A program made the translations under genes and the position numbers. From NCBI GenBank assembly GCA_028095005.1, contig CM051462.1:127276752-127340751 (forward strand): a stretch of DNA of 64,000 nucleotides. The letters are read 5' to 3'. The notes under the pieces are model-generated. The model did not search any database. It was not told the DNA's origin and worked only from the letters and a program-made list of their open reading frames with translations. Within the stretch, counting starts at the first letter, position 1. Each line of letters opens with the position of its first letter. Origin of the DNA: Rhynchospora pubera (lineage: Eukaryota; Streptophyta; Magnoliopsida; Poales; Cyperaceae). Shown one piece after another: positions 47,401 to 56,418 of this stretch.

Positions 47401-50065
47401 AGGACAGCTGATCCAAACAAGAATCGTCACAGGATGGAGGATGTGTGTGGACTATCGCAAGCTGAATGCAGCTACCCGAAAGGATCATTTTCCTCTGCCA
47501 TTTGTTGACCAGCTACTCGAACGCCTGGCTAAGCATTCTTTCTTTTGTTATCTAGATGGTTATTCTGGTTTCTTTCAAATTCCAATTCACCCCCTAGACC
47601 AGGAAAAAACGACCTTTACATGCCCATATGGGACCTATGCATACCGTAGGATGCCATTTGGTTTGTGTAATGCACCAGCAACATTTCAAAGAGCCATGAT
47701 GGTTATATTTTCTGATTTTATAGAAAAAGACATGGAGGTTTTCATGGATGATTTTTCTGTCTATGGTACAACTTTCGATCACTGTCTAGCTAACTTGAAA
47801 AAGGTATTGCAGAGATGTGAAGAAGTTAACCTAGTCTTGAACTGGGAGAAGTGCCATTTCATGGTGCAAGAAGGAGTCGTTTTGGGCCACATAATCTCGG
47901 AACAAGGAATTAAAGTGGATCAGGCCAAGGTGGAAGTGATAGAGAAGCTCACGGAGCCAACTTGTGTAAAGGATGTTCGGAGTTTCCTTGGTCATGCCGG
48001 TTTCTACAGGCGTTTCATCAAGGATTTCTCTAAAATTGCTAAGCCTTTAACAAACTTGACTATGAAGGATGCAGAATTTATCTTTGATAAAAGTTGTGTT
48101 GATGCATTTGACAGATTGAAGAAAGCACTCGTGACAGCCCCGATCTTGCAACCTCCGAATTGGGATGAACCGTTTGAATTGATGTGTGATGCCAGTGATT
48201 ATGCAGTTGGAGCGGTACTCGGACAGCGAAAGGATAAGAAGCCATATGCCATCTACTATGCAAGTAAGGTGTTAGACGAAGCCCAAATCAACTACACCAC
48301 AGCAGAAAAGGAGCTTCTTGCAGTAGTCTTTGCCTTAGATAAGTTCAGGTCCTACCTGATCGGTTCAAAGGTTATAGTCTACACCGATCATTCTGCACTC
48401 AAGTACTTACTCTCGAAGAAAGACGCCAACCCAAGACTCATCCGGTGGGTTCTCTTGCTTCAGGAGTTTGATCTTGAGATCCGTGACAAGAAAGGTACAG
48501 AAAACAGTGTTGCTGATCATTTGTCCAGGATCAAGACAGAAGGCATCAAATCCGAGTCACTGCCAATCAATGAGTCATTTCCAGACGAACATTTGTACTC
48601 AATTCAGTCTGGAACGGACCGCCTTAGCATGGAACGGCCCGTCCCAACCACAGCAAAAGACGTCAGGACTGCCATTCCAGACAGAACGGTCCAGTCCGAG
48701 CCAGGCGATACAGTTGGAACGGCCCGCCCCAATCTGGAACGGCCCGTCCCAACTCAGGCGACCCCATGGTATGCTGACTTTGCGAACTATTTAGCAAGCG
48801 GAGTTATGCCCTATCAGATGTCCTTCCAGCAGAAGAAGAGATTCATGGCCGATGCTAAATACTACTTCTGGGAGGACCCTTTCCTGTGGAAGTTTGGAGT
48901 TGATGGAATGTTCAGAAGGTGTGTACCGGAGAGCGAAATTGAGCAAATCCTGCACAATTGCCACGCCTCAGCTTACGGAGGACATGCCTCAGTGTCTAAG
49001 ACCGCGGCCAAAGTTCTGCAATCTGGATTTTTCTGGCCCACGCTTTTCAAGGACGCAAGAAAATTTATCTCTTCTTGCGATCAATGTCAAAGGACAGGCA
49101 ACATTTCAAGACGCCAAGAAATGCCTCAGAATCCTATTCTAGAGGTTGAGATCTTCGACGTCTGGGGAATTGACTTTATGGGACCGTTTCCTTCTTCATG
49201 CGGCTATGAGTACATTCTTGTGGCAGTTGATTACGTGTCCAAATGGGTGGAAGCTATACCGAGCAAGCATGCAGATTCAGCAACAGTCAAAAAGCTTTTT
49301 ACCAAGGTCATATTCCCACGGTTTGGAATTCCAAGGACAGTCATTAGTGACGGGGGCAAACACTTCATTAACAAACAGTTTGAGAATCTTTTAAAGAAGT
49401 ATGGAGTGAGACACAAGGTGGCAACCCCTTACCATCCGCAAACTAGTGGCCAAGTTGAGATATCAAACCGAGAAATAAAGAATATCCTGCAGAAGACAGT
49501 GAGCAGTACAAGAAAAGATTGGGCATTAAAATTGGATGACGCCTTATGGGCATATAGGACAGCCTTCAAGACTCCTATAGGCATGAGCCCATTCAAGCTG
49601 ATTTATGGAAAATCATGCCATTTGCCAGTGGAATTGGAACACAAGGCATACTGGGCAGTGAGAGCACTCAACATGAATTATAAATCAGCTGGAGAGAAGA
49701 GGATTCTGGACTTACACGAGCTGGAGGAAATAAGGCTAAGTGCATATGACAATGCTAAGATCTACAAGGAGAAAACAAAGCTCTGGCATGACAAGCATAT
49801 CCAAAGGAGATCCTTTGAAGCAGGGGATATGGTGCTTCTGTTCAATTCCAGGTTGAGGCTATTTCCTGGCAAACTCCGGTCTAGATGGACAGGCCCTTAC
49901 GTTGTGAAGAAGGTCTATCCATTTGGAGCTGTTGATATCTACAAGGAAGGAGATGAGACCTTCAAGGTGAACGGACAGAGGCTCAAGTTCTACGTTAATC
50001 CAAATGCTAGCACAGAAGGAGGGGAAGTCCAATTCTTTACTAACCCCTCACCCGCAGAGACGTAG
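44423..50065 (+). CDS. Athila gag-pol polyprotein, intact
   Basis: A 1880-aa frame from the first in-frame ATG (GACATGG). The same frame stays open upstream to 44150, so an earlier non-ATG or spliced start is possible. In order: Gag capsid (about residues 30-250, FPFSLRGKAEDWLNS), CCHC knuckle CQFCEEEGHTAKAC (287-300), aspartic protease (LLDLGAS, D639), RT (WRMCVDYRKLN, FMDD with D1109 and D1110), RNase H (MCDASDY D1256, YTDHSAL), and integrase with an HHCC finger and D1584, D1643, E1679. The last two are spaced D-35-E. It ends after a GPYVVKKVYPFGAVDI tail. All catalytic residues are present. The linkers between gag and protease, protease and RT, and RNase H and integrase contain GTDRP/GTARP-type peptides encoded by the dispersed DNA motif. 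Confidence 0.94.
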   Translation: MADHLNGNGGRPEETPVQRALREALEAAREAEANRPLREISAPTATNVRLGVRPPKAERTRDFYYNPSLIALIKDSAFGGAPNEDANRHLQSFLRNCTTLVPEDVDPEIIRLTLFPFSLRGKAEDWLNSFNDAPFDSWENLTKAFLDRFYPRVKTTKLVRELLTFQQEPDENLFEAWERFKDLQRMCPHHDVPENRLIVSFYDGLDDMTRQNINSTAGGSFLEMGCREAKALLENMARSQTNWSVRAQKKGGLLEVDRDTHMQSQLDSLTVMIKNLNKKPAEVVAKCQFCEEEGHTAKACHLVEREEKTEEVNALMNPPSFFPPTNNYAYRDKRNHPGLSYSNPNGAANPSQAGPPRNQQRPQETLTQPMVEKFMQSQGIFNHAVHRELEKIREDMGAFLQRFDERLSQSSVGALTKPGMFPSQPEPNPREDVKSVSHQLRSGTRYDGPEMPSDSPPGLSGTDRPILGRPAPPQDGAEADQADQPSAAADIRTSPPAAERDNGTDRPNSGRTAPNTSTTTSSQLPRAVSPSNRAIEVPYPQRLAKARKDRAYEKFLDILRQIKISIPFTDLLTRMPSYAKFLKDLLSNKKNLEECGTMALTGECSALITKKMPVKMKDPGKFTIPCKIGNAEEKKALLDLGASVSLIPETVYNQIGMGELSPTRMTLKLADGSIRLPLGIAIDVPVQVGDLVVPCDFVVVDMEEDLDVPVILGRPFLTTAGVFINCKTGKMILEVGDEKVEFDVEKAMKMPDHIDSIFMVDSLEAIVEESFNTRVVQAYQSFSARPEEEEANLIFNEILQMVEYLAARGEQNRPPQIKADQATMQLRSPAEIQRILSLETNQGGPPQVGTARPNSDDAKSRPELKALPDNLRYEFLGPDQTFPVIVNANLDADQTAKLLKELRIHQKAIGYSIEDLKGIDPSICTHRILLEEDSKPAVEHQRRLNPNMSEVVRKEIHKLLEARIIYPISDSKWVSPIHVVPKKGGTTVIKNDEGQLIQTRIVTGWRMCVDYRKLNAATRKDHFPLPFVDQLLERLAKHSFFCYLDGYSGFFQIPIHPLDQEKTTFTCPYGTYAYRRMPFGLCNAPATFQRAMMVIFSDFIEKDMEVFMDDFSVYGTTFDHCLANLKKVLQRCEEVNLVLNWEKCHFMVQEGVVLGHIISEQGIKVDQAKVEVIEKLTEPTCVKDVRSFLGHAGFYRRFIKDFSKIAKPLTNLTMKDAEFIFDKSCVDAFDRLKKALVTAPILQPPNWDEPFELMCDASDYAVGAVLGQRKDKKPYAIYYASKVLDEAQINYTTAEKELLAVVFALDKFRSYLIGSKVIVYTDHSALKYLLSKKDANPRLIRWVLLLQEFDLEIRDKKGTENSVADHLSRIKTEGIKSESLPINESFPDEHLYSIQSGTDRLSMERPVPTTAKDVRTAIPDRTVQSEPGDTVGTARPNLERPVPTQATPWYADFANYLASGVMPYQMSFQQKKRFMADAKYYFWEDPFLWKFGVDGMFRRCVPESEIEQILHNCHASAYGGHASVSKTAAKVLQSGFFWPTLFKDARKFISSCDQCQRTGNISRRQEMPQNPILEVEIFDVWGIDFMGPFPSSCGYEYILVAVDYVSKWVEAIPSKHADSATVKKLFTKVIFPRFGIPRTVISDGGKHFINKQFENLLKKYGVRHKVATPYHPQTSGQVEISNREIKNILQKTVSSTRKDWALKLDDALWAYRTAFKTPIGMSPFKLIYGKSCHLPVELEHKAYWAVRALNMNYKSAGEKRILDLHELEEIRLSAYDNAKIYKEKTKLWHDKHIQRRSFEAGDMVLLFNSRLRLFPGKLRSRWTGPYVVKKVYPFGAVDIYKEGDETFKVNGQRLKFYVNPNASTEGGEVQFFTNPSPAET

Positions 50066-51346
50066 ACATCAGGGGTCGAGCTTGAGACCTTAAACAAGCG
50101 CTTCTTGGGAGGCAACCCAAGGGTTCAGTTTTTAAATTTATTTTAGGTTTATTCAATTTACTTTGTGTCAAAAAGTCAAAAACAAAATAAAAATTTGAAA
50201 AACAACAAAATAATAAAAAAATTAGGAGTAGGCTAAATAACCAGAATACTTGGCTCAATTTGTGATGTGGTTGATTACTTTCAGGGAGAAAACGTGAAGA
50301 AATCGATGAGGTACTAGGAAAGACAAGCTTGGGGGAGAAAAAACCTGATTGGAACGGACCGCCCCAATATTGGAACGGCCCGTCCCTACCAGTGGAACGG
50401 CCAGGTTTGGACCAGGACGGGGTTTGATTGAACATGAGGACCTGACCATTGGGACGGTCCGCCCCATACATGGAACGGTCCGCCCTAATTCGAAATCCGA
50501 CAGTTACAACCCTTGGCAATAACTACCCATTAAACCCATTAAACCCATTAACCCACGACCCCACCTTTCCCTCTCTCTTTCTCTCTATTTTAAAACCCAG
50601 CCAACCCATCTCTCTTCTCTCCCTCCCGATTCTCTCCCTCTCTCCCGATCCTCCCTCTGTGCCCTCGCGAATCCGACGAAGCGCCGCCGACGACGCCTCG
50701 CCGGAGTCACTCTCTCTCTCCTCTCACTCACCTTAGGCCTCTCCTCTCTCCACTCCATCACAACCCACTCGCTGCCGCGCCGCGCACCACCGCCAGATCC
50801 GCCGTCGCCGCCGCCTCCATCGTCGAATTCGCCGCGCGCCAGTCACTCTCGCCTCTCCTCTATCTCCACTTCGCCTCCCTCCTTTCCATTTCGCCGCAAC
50901 CTCTCGATTTCACCGGAGTCCGCCACCACCACCGCTGCCGCTTCGTTTCCGCCGCCATTTGCTCCAATTTTCCGGTAAAATCAAGCTCTCTCTCTCTTCT
51001 TAATTTATCCCTAAACCAATTCCATTGAAATTGCACCAAACCCAGAACCAAACTCAAATCGAAAAATCGATGGAAACCATCTCTGGTACTTAACCATTTT
51101 CCTGCCCAAACCTTAATCGGAACGGACCGTCCCATCATCAGGACGGCCCGCCCCAATCACCAAACCCTGCCATAAACCCTTCGTCCCAGTCCCAGACAAC
51201 CCCGTCCCAGGCCAAGACCCCTTATCTGCCTAGTCCAGAACGGCCCGTCCCACCATCAGGACGGTCCGCCCCAAATCCATAAAACAGCCAAAAACACTGC
51301 ATTTCAGGACAGACCGGACCGCCCCACTCCTGGACCGGCCCGTTCC
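50066..51346 (+). other. Athila inter-ORF region with promoter-like leader
   Basis: Begins with a polypurine-like AAGCTTGGGGGAG (50325-50337) and five GGAACGG-type motifs (50351-50487). Then comes a TATA-like TATTTTAAAA (about 50587), and a long CT-rich, GC-rich stretch (50560-51000) resembling a host gene 5' leader, including a possible splice donor CCG|GTAAAATC near 50975. Three further motif pairs (51119-51347) lead up to the next ORF. Confidence 0.6.
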
Positions 51347-53272
51347 ATGCAGAGGAGGAGTTCAGGGAGACTTTCAGACAAAATCACAAAATATTTATTT
51401 CGCGATCTCCCGCGAAAACCTGGAAAGAGGAAAATCCTTGTGCCCAGATCATTCACCAGGGGCATCGGTGGGTGGTCAACCAAAGAAGATAGCCCTATTC
51501 CACCGCTTGACAAGTACCCGCTCGATCCGCATGAGTTCATGGTGAACCCGCCTCCTGCATCTCAGTCACAGTACACAGTTGAGGATCCAGACCAGATCAT
51601 TCCATTCGCGGGTTGGGTCAGGCGCAGACAGCCATCCCCTTACGTGTACTACTGGTCCGAGCTTGAGTCTATCTCAGGCATGGCAGATGATCAGACCGAG
51701 CCTACTGACACCGCTCAGTCCCACCAGCCTGAAGCTCAACATGATCCTGAGCCCGCTGCCACAGATGCAGAGATAAATGCAGCAGCGGAGGCAGAAGAAG
51801 AGGCCGAAGAAGAAGAGGTGGAGGATCTCGTCCCTGAGACGCAAACCTACCCCTCCCAGCCCGCTGAAATTGAGCTTGCCGATGTGCACATCCGCCTCAA
51901 GGGCTCAGATGCCAAGCAGAGGTTCAAAAACCTCCGAAACAAACACTTCCAAAGCACCAAGGCGATTGATTTGCGGGTGCTAGATCAGCTGGGCATCCGT
52001 GATGACTTCTTCCGTCTCACCAGATCTGTCGGGTTTCGCCCGAGATTCTGGAAGATCAGAGCTCCAGCCTATACGGCCCTCACTATGGAGTTCCTCTGCA
52101 CCCTTGACCTCTTCTTCAAGGATGATCTCTGGCAGATGACATTCCGTGCGAACGGAAAGAAGATGATCTGCAACGAGAATGACTTCGCCCGGTTCTTTGG
52201 GCTGGAAAATGGGGAGATCACGGATGAGTTCTTTGAGGACAACCTTTGGGAGGAGCTATCTTTGGAGCACAGACAACCAGTCAATACCCGCCGCTCCTCC
52301 CACATCCAGCACCCGACTATCCGCTTCATACATCGGATGCTCTCTCTCACCATCTTTGCCAAAGGTGAGTCGGGTGTCAAGTTGACCCGTGGTGAGCAAG
52401 CAATCCTCAACCAGATTTTCTATCCAAAGGGAGAGGCAAAGCTCAATCTGGCCTACTTCATGATGAAGCATTTCGAGAAACAGGCCAACAATCTCAGGGC
52501 AGGCACAGGTCAGATCACAGTTGGCGGGTACGTGACTCATTTGATCCGCCAGTATGATGTCACAGTGCCCTGGGATGAGTTGAGGCGAAGCGGAGGACCA
52601 AACCGGCTAGGCATGAAGCAGCTGGTTGAGATGGGGATGGTGGCCCAGGTTGGATCCGAGTATCAGTTTTGTTATGGCCGCCATCGGTTCCCGTTACCAT
52701 TCACCAGGTCCATAGATCTCCAAAACAAAAGGACCTGGCTTCTGGTTGATAGAGATGGACGGTTGATCAACCATGAAGAGGAAGAGATGCAGCGCAGATT
52801 GGCTGAGATGGAGGCCGCTGCTAGGGCAGCAGGCGCCGGTACATCGGCAGAGGCAGAGGCAGCAGGTGCTTCTAGCCACCCATCTCAGCATCCCTCCCAT
52901 TTCCCCTCGATGCCCCACATTGAGCCCTTCGATGATGTTCAGGGCGAGCACTTCACTTGGGGTGGGATCCGTATGGAGGATATACATCCATCCCCCTCTC
53001 CGCCACGCCCACATGGAGGGTTTGAGCCACAGTGGCAGCCGGGATACGGCAGGGGATCGGATCAGCGCTACTTCGACATGCTGCAGGACATTCACACCGC
53101 TCAGTGGAACCTGCAGACATCTTTTGATGAAGAAAGGGAGGAGAACAGGAGATGGAGGCAGCAGCAAGATGAGCGCAATGCAAGGAATGATGATCTGCTC
53201 AGCCGCCTCGCGAGTCACATCTTTGGCCCTGGACCATCAGCTCCACCGCCACCTGACCCACCACAGTTCTGA
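51347..53272 (+). CDS. Athila post-pol ORF (ATHILA ORF-1/plant transposon protein-like)
   Basis: A 641-aa frame from ATG to stop. The N-terminus is basic (RRSSGRLSDKITKY). Residues about 110-160 are acidic with EAEEEAEEEE. The central part (about 175-460: SDAKQRFKNLRNKHFQSTK, then FFGLENGEITDEFF, HPTIRFIHRMLSLTIF) resembles the plant-specific domain found in Athila proteins after pol. The C-terminal third is Pro/His-rich and ends in a likely coiled region (EEREENRRWRQQQDERN). Although this position is often called env-like, I see no signal peptide and no clear transmembrane segment, so a membrane role is not supported. The last base of a motif copy (51332-51347) is the A of the start codon. 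Function unknown. Confidence 0.8.
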   Translation: MQRRSSGRLSDKITKYLFRDLPRKPGKRKILVPRSFTRGIGGWSTKEDSPIPPLDKYPLDPHEFMVNPPPASQSQYTVEDPDQIIPFAGWVRRRQPSPYVYYWSELESISGMADDQTEPTDTAQSHQPEAQHDPEPAATDAEINAAAEAEEEAEEEEVEDLVPETQTYPSQPAEIELADVHIRLKGSDAKQRFKNLRNKHFQSTKAIDLRVLDQLGIRDDFFRLTRSVGFRPRFWKIRAPAYTALTMEFLCTLDLFFKDDLWQMTFRANGKKMICNENDFARFFGLENGEITDEFFEDNLWEELSLEHRQPVNTRRSSHIQHPTIRFIHRMLSLTIFAKGESGVKLTRGEQAILNQIFYPKGEAKLNLAYFMMKHFEKQANNLRAGTGQITVGGYVTHLIRQYDVTVPWDELRRSGGPNRLGMKQLVEMGMVAQVGSEYQFCYGRHRFPLPFTRSIDLQNKRTWLLVDRDGRLINHEEEEMQRRLAEMEAAARAAGAGTSAEAEAAGASSHPSQHPSHFPSMPHIEPFDDVQGEHFTWGGIRMEDIHPSPSPPRPHGGFEPQWQPGYGRGSDQRYFDMLQDIHTAQWNLQTSFDEEREENRRWRQQQDERNARNDDLLSRLASHIFGPGPSAPPPPDPPQF

Positions 53273-54743
53273 GCCAGTATCAGGTACGTTTTTCTATTTT
53301 TCTCTCCTTTATTTTCTTTCTTGCATCTACTAGGACTAGGGACAGTCCAGTAGATAAGCTTGGGGGGGGTTAAAGGATCGAAAAATCGAAAAAACGGATA
53401 ACTTAGATCATCTGCATTGCATATTGCCAGTTTCAGACAGTATTGGAACGGACCGTCCCACCAATGGGGCGACCCGTCCCAACAGGGCGTCCCAGTCTAG
53501 AACAGCCCGTTCCAGCACTGTCTGAGGCATTGAAACTAGTCAAGTATTGAGTCTGGAACGGTCCGTCCCACCATCAGGACGGTCCGCCCCAGTGGGTCGT
53601 TCCAAGCTAGAACAGGCCGTTCCAGACACAATGCATTGGCAGTTTTTGTATATACATGTAGGATTTGCATAATTAAATCATTCTAAATTGCATTTAGGAT
53701 AGTTCTAAGGATCATTTAGCTAATCTTGATGTTTGTGACTTAAGAAATTTGGGCAGATTCTGAGAAAAACTAAAAAAACTCTGTTGAAAATTTGCTAAAT
53801 GAATTTGACTAAACTAATTTGAGGCAAGCTAAGGATAGTAACATTCATTTGACTTGGGATTAATTTTGCTAAGCATTAGATAGTTAATTTCAAAAGCAAT
53901 TATTCGGTTGTATTGAATAGAGCCGGCAAAGGGCTTGATTTAGTTCGCCTAAGATCATTTGAGTAACTCAAAAATAAGGATAACTGTAAGATGGTTTGCA
54001 CAAGATTTTCAGAAACTAAAACCTTCGCAATTTTCTTTTCAAAATTAAAGTAAAAAAAAAATGGAAAAATCAAAAACAAAATAAAAAGGGGAACTAAAAA
54101 GTGGTGCAGTGCCATGGACACTGTAGGAGGCTATAGGTACTTGCGGATTAAAAGAATTCCATAAACCATGGGTAAGAAACAGAAAGAGATTCATGGTATA
54201 AAAAAAAAAAAGAAATAAAGAGAAAAAATCCTCTAAAAATCCGCTCTTATCTGGCCGACTTCTCCGCCTCGGGAAAAACCTCCTCGCCCCAGGAGAATTG
54301 TATCTTGTAAATAATTTTTCTTTTAAGTTATTTAAATTTCTGGTTTGAAGTATCGTAAGTCTGTGCAAAACAACTTGGAGTTATTCTGAATTATTTGAGT
54401 TGAGCAGGTTCGATCCCGTTTCTACTTGATTTCTAACTGAATAAAAACTTTGAAGAATTAACTGATTTAATGCTTAGTGAAATGAAACAGAGTCAATGTG
54501 ATGTGAGAATCTTTGGTTTGATTTCAGAAAAAGTTAAGTCACTCAAAAATAAAATATTTTGGTCTTAATAGAAAAACTTTTTGAAAATGCCTTTGTAACT
54601 TAAAGTCACAATCAGTTAAGTTTAAACTAAAAGGATTCTTTGAACTAGTTAGTGCACAGGTACTTGAACTCAATTAGGGTCTAATTCAGGTCTAAGTCTA
54701 GAGTTTTGCTTGGGGACAAGCAATGTTCAAGCTTGGGGGATTT
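53273..54743 (+). other. Athila 3' non-coding region
   Basis: No conserved frame. Holds a second polypurine-like AAGCTTGGGGGGGG at 53356-53369, then motif copies at 53445-53640, then AT-rich DNA up to the true polypurine tract. Confidence 0.7.
54729..54740 (+). other. Athila polypurine tract
   Basis: AAGCTTGGGGGA followed by TTT, then the 3' LTR at 54744. This is the expected plus-strand primer. Confidence 0.88.
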
Positions 54744-56418
54744 TGATGTACGGTTTTCGTACTTGATTTTCAGCCAGAATAAGCCCCAAATTTCGTTCAA
54801 ATTACTTGTGTTTTTACTCATTTTCCTTTGAATTGTGCTAATGTTAGATGTAGGAAAGTTCAGCCGTAGCCCGGCAAGTTTTTTATACAGGTTCATCACA
54901 CTTTGACGCGAAAAAAGGAGAAAATCGACTAAGTCGCACAGATCCAGCAAGATGGAACGGGCCGCCCCAATCATAGGACGGGTCGTCCCACCTCAGTGCA
55001 GACACAAGCAGAAGAGTTCCAGACGACACAATCAGCCCAGACTGGGACGGGCCGCCCCATGTTCAGACCAGGCCGTCCCAGTCCACAACCAGGCCAGAAG
55101 AGCTATTTCGAGATTGCCAAATATAGAGTGCCTGATTTGGTGAGGCGGTTTCTTCAGTTTCCACCGCCTTTCTGAGCCACAATGCCACGTTTTGGAACTT
55201 CCCAAGAGGCCTATATAAGCTCTGTCCTGGCTCCAAGTCGAGAGAGTCGAAATTTGCTAAGTTTGGAGAGCCAGAAAGGAGCAAGGCAACCACCCTGTCG
55301 AGACGACCATCCACCAGCCTGAGACGCACCGCCCCAGGATCAGGACGGGCCGCCCCAGACAGGACAGAGCTTAGGAGATAGACGATTTTCAAGCACATCT
55401 TGTTGTAACTTGGTTTTTCCTTTTTCTTTGTGTTTTCGTATGATGAAACCTGCTTTTTCTTGCATGGAGTAGTTTAGTTTAGGGGCTATGGTTCGATAAC
55501 TTTTCTTTTAGTTGTTTGTTTTGTTTGAATACTTGTTTATTTGCTAAGTTAAGTTGCGTTTATGATTTCTGCAATTTTATTCTATCTTTTTGTTGCAACT
55601 TGTTACTGTTTGAATCTGATTATTGCGTTAAACAAAGGCCTAGTTTAATTGTCAAAGTAAAGTCAATCTGCAATAACAAGCAAACACTTAGATCAATTAG
55701 GTAGGCGATATCCGAAAGGATTTAACCAAACTTCAAGTAATTAGAAGTTTTACTCAACAAACCGAGAGGTTGAGAGTTTACCAAGACCCAGAAATCAATT
55801 AGAAACACCTAAACCAAGAAACGAGAGTTGAAATTTAGGAGTTTTTAGGATTTATCAAACAGAACCCCACAACTTGACCTGAACGAGAGTTAGAGCGCAA
55901 GTCTGTAGGGTAGATTTGATCCAATTCACGCAAAAACACTCAGCAAATAATTAAGTAGGATGACAAGACAAACATCGGATGATTGGACCGGCCCGTTCCA
56001 AGGTCAGGACGGACCGCCCGAGAGGGGGCGTCCTGGCCTAGAACGGACAGTTCCAGCCATTTGACAGGGTTAGGACGGCCCGTTCCAGAGATGGAACGGT
56101 CCGTCCCAACCTTGACAGACAGGAAAAGTTAGACAACCTGAACCCCTAATCATTTGTTAATTGTTTAAACTTTCAATTGGCTAAGTTTTTCTCTAGGGAA
56201 TTACAATTTTAAATTATGTAACTGCAATTGACCTTTCTGTTTAGATCTGATTGAAATTTAAATTGTTTATTTAATCAAAAGAATTTAATTTAATATGAAT
56301 TGTTTAAACTTAGAAAAGGAATAGTCCGTCCCCGTGATTCGACCCTTAAACTATACTGCAAACGAATTAGTATCGGTTTTTAAGGAATTAATTTGACCTG
56401 TACCCTCAGCACCGATCA
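54744..56418 (+). repeat. Athila 3' LTR
   Basis: 1675 bp. Differs from the 5' LTR at three positions by hand comparison (in the ACCAGGCCAGAAKAGC, GAGACRRCCATC and TTTTAAATTMTGTAAC contexts). Confidence 0.96.

Larger units (their letters stand above)
42369..56418 (+). mobile_element. Athila-type Ty3/gypsy LTR retrotransposon (14,050 bp), young
   Basis: LTRs of 1675 bp at 42369-44043 and 54744-56418, both TGATGTAC...ACCGATCA, with 5-bp target duplications CACCC (42364-42368 and 56419-56423). Hand comparison finds only three substitutions between the LTRs. The primer site, an intact gag-pol frame, an extra ORF after pol, and a polypurine tract are all present, so it may still be mobile or was until recently. 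The long 3' region and post-pol ORF place it in the Athila lineage. A near-palindromic motif GGAACGGNCCGYCCCA recurs at dozens of positions across LTRs, leaders and coding linkers. Confidence 0.95.

Noticed and set aside
51347..53272. Calling the post-pol ORF an envelope protein
   Set aside because: Position fits 'env-like' usage, but no signal peptide or transmembrane segment is visible.
32878..56418. Possible common origin of the GGAACG motifs in the hAT MITEs and the GGAACGG motif of the Athila element
   Set aside because: The MITE motif is AACGGAA/TTCCGTT in dense tandem array, while the Athila motif is a spaced dyad ending CCGYCCCA. The shared 6-mer is not enough to claim homology.
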